DNA of 64,000 nt. Source: Orthonyx spaldingii. Taxonomy: Eukaryota; Chordata; Aves; Passeriformes; Orthonychidae. Below are positions 54,449 through 64,000 of this stretch, in pieces (position 1 is the stretch's first letter; each line of letters opens with the position of its first letter). The DNA lies in contig VZTJ01002445.1 of NCBI GenBank assembly GCA_013397795.1, forward strand, positions 144,900-208,899, read 5' to 3'. A model generated the notes under the pieces. The model saw only the letters and a program-made list of their open reading frames with translations. It was not told the DNA's origin and ran no database searches. The translations under genes were made by a program, and so were the position numbers.

Positions 54449-56247
54449 TGGGTTTTGTTGTCCTGGGTCCAGACACGGAGCTGCAAGCTGCTGTTACAGT
54501 TGTCTTCCTACAAGCAGCTGGATCTATTCAGCATTTACATGCCAGACTGTGAATTGTGATACCGTAAACAGAATGATTGTGATAATGGGCTCTTCTGTCC
54601 TGATTTGCTGTTTCTCATTACTGTGTGCAGCCAGAAATGTTCTTGCTTTATTCCGTGGAGTGCTAGCTGTCATCCCCACTCCCTTGTGCATTTCTTTCTC
54701 TGCTTTTGACGACTGCTTTAATCCAACGTTTGCTCTGAAACCAAGCCTTGTTACTCCACTAGCAGGGAAGCCCTTGCCACTACTTCAGCTGAAGGGTTCA
54801 GCAGAGTCAACAGTTAAAGGGGCTACAAACATCTGGCTGGAGCCGTGCGCTCAGTTCCTGTGCCAGCGCAGTGCCCTTGGCTGTGGGATCAGTCACGCCT
54901 GCCATGCCATTGCCTTTGAATAATGGAAACGCTGCAGCCAGGATCACAGGGAGCTCTGCAGCTGTAGGGGAAAGCCAGCAAGCAGATGCCTGCCTTCTTT
55001 GCAACCCTTGGCATGCTAAAAATCCTCCTGGTTTGTGTTTCAGAAAAAAAAAAAAAAAAAAAAGGAAGGTGCATAAATCTAAAAGCTCTTAGCTACTTGT
55101 CACCATACATCATGTATCAAAAACAGGCTTAAAGCAATCAACAGGCTTGGTGAAGATTCTCTGTATTTTGAGCTTATCTCAGCCTTATTTATGCCAGTGC
55201 CCTGATGTTAATTGGCTTTTGTAGTACCAACTTAATCTTCATAGTGGTAAGTGCCTTCTGATGCAAGGCGTGTTTCAGTAAATTCATTTGTTATCTGCAG
55301 AGTTCATCTTCACACAATAGTGTTTAATGAGATGTCCTTTGTGCTTCAGATACCCAGCTCTGCTTTTGGGCATGTGAGAGCAGTTGACTCCACTGCTTTT
55401 TTTAATTGAGCGTTTGTGTAGCTGAGGGAAGTTTGCATGTTGGTGTTTTGTTGACGTGGCAGAAAAATCCTGACCACAGACAGCCCTGCACCTGTGCTGT
55501 GTGAAGATCCTGCAGGTTTAGCAAGTCACAGGCATAAAATGCCCCAGGGCGAGCGTGTCAACATTTGAGACTGAGACTGGCACGGATACAAACTTCCCTA
55601 AGCTGTCTGCACAAAGCCAGCAGCATCCTCCAGACCCTTTGAATGAGGGGAGAAACAGCGAGCCGTGAAGAGATGCTTTTGCTGTATTGCTGGTCTCGCC
55701 AGTTCCTGGTGTGTTTCATGGATGTTTAGTGGTGTGTTTCAGCAGTGTTTTTGCACTTGGTTTTATGAGAGCAATTTGTGCTAGCCATGCAAAATATGCA
55801 TATCTTGGCCTGCAGTGCCGGGTTTGCCAAGGGACCAGAGATTTCTGTCTTAAAATGCACGTTTTGCTTCCCAGATCAGTTCATTAGTTCCAGTCAGCTC
55901 TGCCTTATGACTAACTTCAAAAATGTTTCAAGCGCTGCCAGCAGGTGAGAAAGGGGAATGGATGCTTTCAGATTCTACTGGCAGATTTTCCTGCAAGGAA
56001 AACTCTTTCTTGTTTCAACTCTAAGTGTTTATTCTGCATTAACACGCCTGCATGCGTATGAAAGCGAAGGCAGCCATTAATGCCTTGTATCGTACTGTAT
56101 GAAACACATATTGGAATGTACTACATACTGCATGGGACACATGTAATACATAAACCACATGTAATGCCAAGGTGCAAAGATACAGAGCATAGATTTCATG
56201 TATATATTGTGCTTTTCAGCCATTAGACTAAGGATGCTAAAGGCATG
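54449..56247 (+). other. KCNA6: KCNA6 3' UTR and downstream flank
   Basis: No gene seen. The 3' UTR probably covers much of this stretch, as Kv1 transcripts have long ones. A 20-A run lies at 55044-55063. I see no AATAAA close to the stop; one is at 56737-56742, beyond a CR1 fragment. The 3' end is therefore open. Confidence 0.4.
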
Positions 56248-56348
56248 TCATAGAATTGTAGAACAGCCTGGGTTGGAAGGGACCTTATAGATCATCTCTT
56301 TCTAAAGACGGACATCTTCCACTAGACCAGGTTGCTCAGAGCCCTATC
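56248..56348 (-). mobile_element. CR1 LINE 3' end fragment
   Basis: 'TCATAGAATTGTAGAACAGC', 'GGGTTGGAAGGGACCTTATA' and 'CCACTAGACCAGGTTGCTC', reverse complement of a CR1 tail of about 100 bp. Confidence 0.9.
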
Positions 56349-59300
56349 CTTATACTTTAGTATAGTCAGAACTGGCTACAGAACTGGTTGTGAGATGGGA
56401 TCTGTTTGCATCTTCATTACTCTGCCTGTTTTCAGTTGTCTTGAGATATGGCTCCATGCCTAGAGTGCTTTTATTGTGGCCTCTCTCCATCCTGGCCCTG
56501 CTCATGTGGTAGAAGTTGTTTGTGCAAATCCTAACCACGCTGTTTCTCCAGAGTCCTGTTGCCTTCTCAAATGTTTTTAGTGTGCAGGGATCTCCCTTGG
56601 GGTCAGCACACAACCATTATATTAAAACCTCTGCTCTCTCTCTCTTGCTGAATTCAGTAGGAAAATGCCACTTGTCTCAGTCTAGGAGACACAAGTTTGG
56701 TGTGGTGAGGGCTCATAGCTCAGAGAGGTTGGCCTGAATAAAGCCTGATTTCTCTTTTCTTCATGGAACTTGGGCAAAGGTCTGTGAAGGTCTGAGCCTT
56801 GGGGACCATTCTGCATCCCTTGACGTGTGTAATCAGCTGGTGAATAAGTGGGACTGGGGGGCATGGTGGCATCTCTGTTGATTTTGTGTAAAAGTTGTCC
56901 AGGTCACTGAGTCTATTCAGTTCTTAGTGTGTCTTAGTCTTGGGTGTTTCAGGGTCACTTTAATGAAATCTTCACTGTGAGGCCAAGAGAGGGACTTTTC
57001 TTCAAATTTCATGTTGCTAGAAACTAGAAGCTGCTGTTTATGAGGGATATTTTGATGCTGCTGCCCTCTCCCAGCAGAATGCCCATGTTTGGGGATATTT
57101 TATGCCTGGGTCTATCAGCTGATAAAAGTTCCCCCAATGTAAGATATAAAAAACTCAGGTTGAGCACAAGTTCAGGAGGAGTCATGAGACACGCTGAGCC
57201 TATGTCAGAAAATTCCTGTGCTCATTTCTCCCCCTGGGCCCTGGCTCCGTTGGCCCTGCCAGGCAGGAGCCCTCCCTACCCAGAACAGGTTGTTCTCCAG
57301 ACCAGTGCGACACACGGCTGGCCACGGAGACTCCAGTAAGGGGAAAAAGATGTGAGGCAAATCAGTGGTAGCACAATCCCAGCATCTCTTACACAGATCC
57401 TCTTGGAAAGAGGTGTCCTGCCCTCGGCTGAGATCCAGCAGTGAGTTTCCAGGTAAGATCCAGCAGTGAGTTTCTAGTGGGGTTTGGAATCTTCCGCCCA
57501 CAGGTTGTACCCAAGGAGCAAAGGAGTTCTGTGGTGAACAAGGCAGCTCTGTGCAGTTTTTGTGAGCCACGTTTGTCAGTTCCGAAAAGAAAAGTGCACA
57601 TGGAAACGTTGTAAAGCAGGAGTGGTGTTTGCTCCCTGGATTTTCTGTGTTGGCTCTAAGAGAAATACCAACAGAAGTGTGGAAACTGTAGCCTGGGGAC
57701 TCATTTGGGGCATGTAAATCCTTCTCTAAGCACCTCCTGAAAAGCAGCGAAGTCCCAGAGTCATCAGCAATTTATGTTGTTATAGAACTTGTGGAATTTG
57801 ACCATTTTGAAGGAGTCTTCAGATTTTTATTTTTTTTTTTATGTGACTGAAATGACACAGTGGCACCCGTACCATTGACTTTACCAGAGGTCTCATGCTA
57901 CCAGATCACAGAGATGCTTTCAAAAACCTTACCTCAAGTTCTCAGCCCCTGGCACTCCCCCCTGGATGTTCAAAATGAAAATCTGTTTCTTTCTGAAGCT
58001 GTTTCCTTCTGAAGGTAGAGCCCATCCTTGTGAAGCCAAGTAGGCACCTCCAGGGACTTGTTTCCATAACAACCTCCTGGACTGTTTCTCTCTGTGCTGT
58101 GACTGTGGCTACAAGCGAAAGCACTCGTTGGATATTTTGTGTTCAGATATCAGCACCTTATCTTTATAGATGTTTTCTTTGCCTCCTGGAGCTGATCCCA
58201 TCACCTTATATCATGCAGGGCTGCCCTGTCCAGTTTCAGGACAGCCTTTGAAAGCAGGGAGTGCAAATCTGGAGATGGGAAGAGATTTTATTTGTCCATC
58301 CTTGCACACAGAGGGCTGGAGAGCGTGTGAAGGACAATCTGAGCACTCAGCCAGGGAGCTGAGGGGCAACTGGCCTGTGAATGTAGAGTTACCTGGGTGC
58401 CTGGTGACAAGGAATACAAGCTAAAGCATTACTTTAAGGACCCAGAAATTTCTCTTTCAGCAATCTCACTAGGAAATAGTTTTGCAGTGGAAGAGATTAT
58501 TGCTCCTTCCCGATCCCCTGGCTGGTTTGTGACAGTTGATTCCCCAAGATAACCTTCCCACAGGATGTTTTGCACCAAAGCAGGGCAGGGCAGAAATCAT
58601 CTCCTTGGAGGTGGGGAAGGAAGGAAGGAAAAGAAGAATTTTACCGAGGACACCGTTTTTTTATCCACATAAAGGACTGGAAGCATGAAAGGCACAAGGA
58701 CCTGTTTTCTGGTGTTTTACTGGTGGATTCCTGCACTTACCTCTGAGATGAAATTCCTATTGTGCTCCTTCTTGGAAAATGTTGGAATTTGGGATTTCTG
58801 AGTAATTTTCTGTTTGGGCCTTTTGATCCAGCTTTCATGGATAAAAATTCAGTGCTACAGCAGCCGTGGGGGTGAAGGTGACTGGACTTGGTATTCTCTC
58901 CTGGGCCCTCTCGTTCAGAGGTCGCTATGGAGATAAAGAAGAGTGAGTATAAAGAAAATTCAGGGCAGCAAGAGAAGGGGTAAGGACTGAAGTGTCTTCC
59001 ATACGGTGATGGAAAGAACAGCATCAGCCCTACAAGCAAAGGAACAAACAGCTCCAGCATCTGCTGCTGTGGCAGAAATAGGTAAGGTTTCTTTTTGTTC
59101 TGGGAAATTAACAACTTAGAGTTTCTTGAAATTAATGAGGAAGGAATATCCTAATTAAGATTTGCAGCCATAGGGAGAATCTGGTTCTAGGTGAAGAAAG
59201 AAAGATAATTATAAACTACAGAAATGTAGTATGAGCCAGATCCTCACCATCTGCTGATTCAAGCTGGCAAAATTCCTTTTAGTACAACTACCTTGGATTA

Positions 59301-61739
59301 TATCAGGCTCCAACTTCAATCTTACGCATCAAAACAAATCAAGGTATATGTACTGTTTGTTAAACTGCTTCTTTTTGTGTTTGTTCTTTTCTCAAGGTCC
59401 TGTTTACATCAGGGAAAAATCTGCAGATTACAGCAGGAGTCAACCACAGCTTTCCCAAAAGCTCTCATCTGACTGAAGTCCAAGTAAGTCCTACCAAACT
59501 TGGCAGAGCTAAGCTTAACTTTAAGTTTGTATTGACAGAAGTAAGAGCAGCAGCATTTTATGTCTTTATTTCTCAGTGGTGGAAATACGTGGAGAGATTC
59601 ATGGGGAATTTTAAGACTGCAGAAGGCACTGCCCTCCATGGCAACCCTGTGAGCACAGGATAGCTCTGTTTGTGCTGCTGTAACCAAAAGCACAGCCTTG
59701 AGCTCTTCATCGTTGCCCTTTGAAGCTTGCACTAGAGACAGATCCCCTTCTGAAGACATTTGGAGCCACGTTATCAGCAGGTTCACAGGAGAATGCCTGA
59801 TGCCGTCACCTCCTGTAGGCATAAGGAGGGGAGCAGGTGTTGGCAGGATGAAAAGACTTAATCCCCTGATGAAAGGAACCAGGGGATGCTGCGTGTCCTT
59901 AGCTGCCACCAGAGACAGTGGCTGGCTGAGGAAATTGCCTGCCAGTTTCAAGGAGCTCTTCTTGTTCAGGGTGGGGTCCTACATAACACAAGACCCTACC
60001 CAGGGAGAGAAATCCAGAAGAGTGGTTTTGGGGAAAGCAGACAGGGACTGTGCTAATTAACGGTGCAGCATATACTGTTAGTACATGTTAATTCCACATG
60101 CTTTTGCCTCTCTGGGTGGGTTTTCCCTTGCTCCAGGGAAGTCTGTCTGGGGCTTGTTGACTGGCACAGAGAGTTTGAATATCATAACATGGTTTTACAC
60201 CTTGGGAAACTCATAGCTGTGATCAGTGTGGGTTTTACAGTCCTACAACATTCCCCAATGCACCCTCACCACTGGAAATATCCAGGTTATCTGTGGTGCC
60301 AGTTAATAAGAGGAGCTGAAGCAATAATTGAGTTTGCCATGTACAACTTCTTCTTAGTGAAAGGAAAGATTTGCAGGAGGGAAGGTGCTCATCAATTTCC
60401 ATGGTCACCATAAATACTGAAGCTGTGTTGACTATTCATTGCAGATAAGAATTAGGGAAAACCTTTTTCTTCACACAAAATATCATTGAAAATTCAGCAA
60501 GTCCTTCTTTGGCTTAATTTTCACTAAATGAATATAAAAATATTTATTCAGTGGTATAAAATTTTGGAAGGCCTGCAGTCAAAAAGTGGCATAAATCACA
60601 CATTTATCAATTTAATTACCAAATCTAGCCATTGCTCGTTTAAAGGAATGAGTGGCCTCCATTCTGCTCTCTACCCAAGGTTAGATAAATATTTCCTTAG
60701 GACTGTGAGTGGTATGACTCCTGATTTAAATAAGTGTGAGAGAAGAATCAGGCCCAAAGAAGAGGGCTCTAAGTGCACATGACTAGGCTGGACCTCTTCA
60801 GGTGTTCTAGGTACACGTTGGTCCGTTCACCTGAAAGGTTGTATAGAATTTTACACCAACAAAAGGTTTAGCTTTTAGAGTACATATCAGTTTACTCTCT
60901 TACATTCTCTGGAGGGAAATTAAATGTTATTTTACAAGAAAACTGGAACATTACCATCCCTTCTTGCTGCTCCTTGATGCATCTGTTGTTTTCAATTAGC
61001 TTGATGGCATCCATTTTCAGAAAGCAGATGCTGCCCTCTTTTACTCTGGTGCAATTCTGGAATAACTCCACTGACGTCAGTGAAGTGACTCCAAATTTAT
61101 CCCCGGCAAAAGCAGAATTGGACCACAGTCTCTTTGTCTGCCTCTCTGCTCTGGAGCTCTGGGGAAGGTGTGCCACTGCCACACCATAAGGTGAGGGCAG
61201 TGCCTGTCTGCTGTGCTCTGCATTTTTGTGTCCTTGACACCCCCACTCACGTGCCTGGCTGGAGCAGGAGCCAGGCTGGCCTGGGGCATGCATGGCCACC
61301 AAATTCCTCGTGCTGAATGGGGCACTTGCTTGGCTCTGGATTCCTGACCACTCTCCATCTTAGCTTCCTCTTGCCTGGATATGTTTCCCAAGGAGACAGA
61401 GTTTTTTAACTGAAGAAATGTAGTTGCAATTGTTAAGTAATAGAACAACAGAAGGGTGGCAGAGGTAGATGTGGAGACAAACTCTATGCCTCCTACATTT
61501 TTTTGCTGTTAGGGCTATGTGAAAATCATTGCAGTCCTGGCAGGTTGGCTCTATATCTGCTGGTTTCAGAGCCTCCATTTTCAGGAAGTACTAGATTTGT
61601 AAAACTGGGGCTTTGCTGCTCTAACTCTTCTTATCTCAGTCATGCCTTCCCTGAAACTGGGCAGAAAGCCTTAGTTTGGTGTAAGGGAAAATACCGCTGG
61701 AGACGGGACAGATGAGGGTGAATAGAAGGAATGGTTGTG
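56349..61739. other. Intergenic, no gene recognised
   Basis: A 25-bp tandem duplication (AGATCCAGCAGTGAGTTT at 57431 and 57456) and a short GGAA-rich run (about 58616-58640). Overlapping open frames on both strands at 59409-60060 (180 codons minus, 120 codons plus) have no recognisable domain. Confidence 0.45.
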
Positions 61740-62195
61740 GAATCATAGAATGTCCAGGGTTGGAAGAGACCTTAAAGACCTTCTCATTCCAACCCCCTGG
61801 CATGGGCAAGGACACCTTGATTGCTCAGAGCTCCATCCAGTCTGGTCTTGAATATCTCCAGGCATGGGGCAGCCATGGCTTCTCTGGGCACCCTGTGCCA
61901 GGGCCTCCCCACCCTCACAACCCTCTTCCCAATATCCAATCTAACCCTGCTCTGTGTCAGTGTGAAGCCATTCCCCCTTGTCCTGTCACTCCAGGCCCTT
62001 GTCAAGAGTCTCTCTCCATCTTTCCTGTGGGCTCCCTTCAGGCACTGCAAGGCCACAATGAGGTCACCCCAAAGCCTTCTCTTCTCCAGGCAGAACAATC
62101 CCAATTCCCTCAGCCTTTCCTCCCAGCAGAGCTGCTCCATCCCTCTGATCCCCTTGGTGTCCCTGCTCTGGGCTGGCTCCAGCAGCTCCCAGTGG
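61740..62195 (-). mobile_element. CR1 LINE 3' region, longest tail copy in the window
   Basis: About 455 bp from 'ATCATAGAATGTCCAGGG' through 'CTGTGGGCTCCCTTCAGG', 'CTTCTCTTCTCCAGGCAGAA' and 'CCCCTTGGTGTCCCTGCTC' to 'GGCTGGCTCCAGCAGCTCCC'. Confidence 0.94.
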
Positions 62196-62304
62196 GCCAG
62201 TGTCACTTATGGAGCCACCAGAGTAACGCAGCCATAAAATCAAGGTGCAGGTCTTTGAAAATCTCAGGACAAGCACGTTCAGTGCCACTTGGGAAATGTT
62301 AATA

Positions 62305-62465
62305 TTGTAAGACCTCATCTGGAATGCTGTGTGCATTGTTGCTGACCTAAATTTGGTCAGGCAGGATGCAGAGAAGAACAAGGATGATCAGGTGGGTGGA
62401 AACTGCTTTGCCAGAGGAAGCTGGAAGAGCCTGACTTTTCTAGGCCAGAAGAAGATTGACAAGAC
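62305..62465 (+). mobile_element. CR1 LINE internal fragment
   Basis: Sense CR1: 'TAAGACCTCATCTGGAATGC', 'GCAGAGAAGAACAAGGATGA' and 'GGCCAGAAGAAGATTGAC'. It lies head to head with the preceding minus-strand copy. Confidence 0.8.
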
Positions 62466-63046
62466 CTGTAGTCAGGAAAATACTGGGGGCAGAGTAACTA
62501 AAGGAGAAGAAAAATAGGAGAAATTGTGAGATCTTCCTACATTTCTTGTGTCTCCAGCTTGTTTGCCATACTGCACACATTTACCTACAAAACACCAAAT
62601 CCTGGTGATTTTACTATTAAATTCTTGGGGTTTGCGGGTAGGAGGGAGAGCTAGGGGAGGAGCTGTGAGTTTTGGGAGGTATTTTTCCTCTATGGGACCG
62701 AGGGGAGAGAAAGAAGTCCTAGGAGTGAGGTAGAATGGCACAGGGGATACCATATCCCTCCAGGAGCTGGTCTGGAGGCAAAGAGGAAATTCACACACTC
62801 TTTAAAAAACCCACCAGAGTTTGTTCACTGCTCTTTCACTCAGCCTGGGACTGCTGTTCACCTTGTCCAGTCGTTTCTTGCTATCCAGAGCTCTCCAGCT
62901 CTTTGCTGACGTTCCTCCTTCCTGGAGTCTGTGGCCATTCCTCAGTACCATGAGCTCCCTGGAATCATTGGAATGGTTCATTGCATCTAATGTTGGCAAA
63001 AGCCTTGAACCAGCTCTGCTGCAGCTCATTTAGATTATCTAATTCG

Positions 63047-63152
63047 AGCAACCTTCTCTGGTAGAAGGTGTCCCTGCCGTTCTGGCAGGAGGGTTGAAAC
63101 TAGGTGATGTTTAAGGTCCTTTCCCACTCAAACCAGTCTGCGATTCTGTGGT
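63047..63152 (+). mobile_element. CR1 LINE 3' end fragment
   Basis: 'AGAAGGTGTCCCTGCCGTTC' to 'CAGTCTGCGATTCTGTGG'; sense CR1 tail with decayed terminal repeats. Confidence 0.88.
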
Positions 63153-63202
63153 TTGTTGCAGAAATAAGCAGTGATGGATGGTCGTCAACAACTGCTGCTC
63201 AC

Positions 63203-63560
63203 AAGATCATTAAGGCTGGAAATTACCTCCAAGATCATCAAGTCCACCCCTCAGTGGAATATCACAATGCCCAGGAACCCATATAATGAAGTGCTGTGTC
63301 CATTCTTTGAACACTTCCAGGGCTGGTGACTGCAGCACTTCCCTGGGCGGTCTGTTCTAATGCTTATCGCTCTTTCAGTAAAAAAATTTTTCCTAATATC
63401 CAACCTGAACCTTCCCTGATGCAACTTGAGGCTCTTTCCTGTTGTCCTGTTACTTGTTCCCATGGAGAAGAGGCTGACCCCACCTGGCTGCACCCTGCTG
63501 TCAGGGAGTTGTGGGGAGCAGCATTGTTGTGTAGAAGGTCAGAGCAGTTGACCCCGATGG
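63203..63560 (-). mobile_element. CR1 LINE 3' region, second subfamily
   Basis: 'CAAGATCATCAAGTCCACCC' to 'CCAACCTGAACCTTCCCTGA', 'CTTGTTCCCATGGAGAAGAG' and 'GTCAGGGAGTTGTGGGGAGC'. Same type as 23432-23800. Confidence 0.88.
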
Positions 63561-63904
63561 CCGCTCAGGCCTGAAGAGATGAGCAGAATAATTTCCTACT
63601 ACAGGCACTGTTCTGACATAGAACAAAGCTTCACATTTCCTCTCTTAGCTCTTTCAGATAGTTTCACCTTGTGGAGTTGAATATCCCCTTACACTCAGAA
63701 GGCAGGAAAAATATTGATCAAGGTGGGAGCTTCACCCATCCAGCCAGCTCTGTGTCACAGAAGTGCCAGGAAGGAGCTGTCCTTATACTTTGTCTTTGAG
63801 CTTTCCAGCTTGTTGATGTTCTTGGTTCACTTCAGTGATGAAACCATTGTCTTGTCATTTCTACCTCTGTTTTGGCCAGCCAGTTCTGCTCTTTAGCTTT
63901 TCTC

Positions 63905-64000
63905 CTGTGAGTAGAAAGATGGTGAAGGGCCTGGAGGTGAAGCCACACAAGGAATGGCTGAGGGTACTTGGTCTGTTCAGCTGGAGGAGACTGAGGTCAG
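63905..64000 (+). mobile_element. CR1 LINE fragment cut by the window end
   Basis: 'TGGTGAAGGGCCTGGAGGTG' and 'TTCAGCTGGAGGAGACTGAG' is sense CR1 upstream of the 3' end; it continues past 64000. Confidence 0.8.

Noticed and set aside
59409..60060. Overlapping 180-codon (-) and 120-codon (+) open frames
   Set aside because: Mutually exclusive frames without recognisable domains; no splice or promoter support.
1..64000. CRISPR array, tRNA, rRNA, bacterial operon or biosynthetic cluster
   Set aside because: No regularly spaced identical repeats of the CRISPR kind, no tRNA or rRNA signature noticed, and the sequence is plainly vertebrate.

Overview
The window looks like nuclear DNA of a bird. 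It is studded with CR1 (chicken repeat 1) LINE fragments in both orientations, including their typical 3' end with the ATTCTATGA-type terminal repeats. It has two solo retroviral LTRs, few other interspersed repeats, an AT-rich background and two sharp CpG islands. Two protein genes can be recognised, both on the + strand: NDUFA9, an 11-exon gene of mitochondrial complex I, and KCNA6, a voltage-gated potassium channel with a single coding exon. Both lie in the same neighbourhood in mammals (human 12p13), so this is conserved synteny. I cannot tell the species from the sequence; a songbird or another neoavian draft assembly would fit.

Layout. 1-5.8 kb: no gene recognised. 5.84-8.1 kb: a satellite-like region built from units of about 165 bp in both orientations, including a large imperfect inverted repeat (6220-6749 against 7305-7837). 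8.13-8.79 kb: a CR1 copy split by a reverse-oriented solo LTR. 8.88-9.15 kb: the NDUFA9 CpG promoter with NRF1-like, YY1-like and two CRE-like motifs. 8990-21932: the NDUFA9 coding region; its 11 exons add up to exactly 377 codons with the stop. 22-52 kb: about 30 kb without a recognisable gene, holding many CR1 fragments and a solo LTR with a perfect 6-bp target duplication (32485-32735). 51.95-53.4 kb: a CpG island leading into KCNA6 (52662-54448). 54.5-64 kb: KCNA6 3' sequence and further CR1-rich DNA, with no other gene recognised.

The clearest anomaly is in KCNA6. A perfect 232-bp segment is present twice, on either side of a single N at 53928. This breaks the reading frame and duplicates the S5-pore part of the channel. 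Taking out one copy and the N would leave one frame of 517 codons plus a stop with all Kv1 hallmarks, so this is almost certainly an uncollapsed contig overlap and not biology.

The two genes are linked by position only: one works in the mitochondrial inner membrane, the other in the neuronal plasma membrane. I found no cluster, CRISPR array, operon or new system. The most unusual native structures are the inverted satellite block and the duplicated CRE-like element just upstream of NDUFA9.
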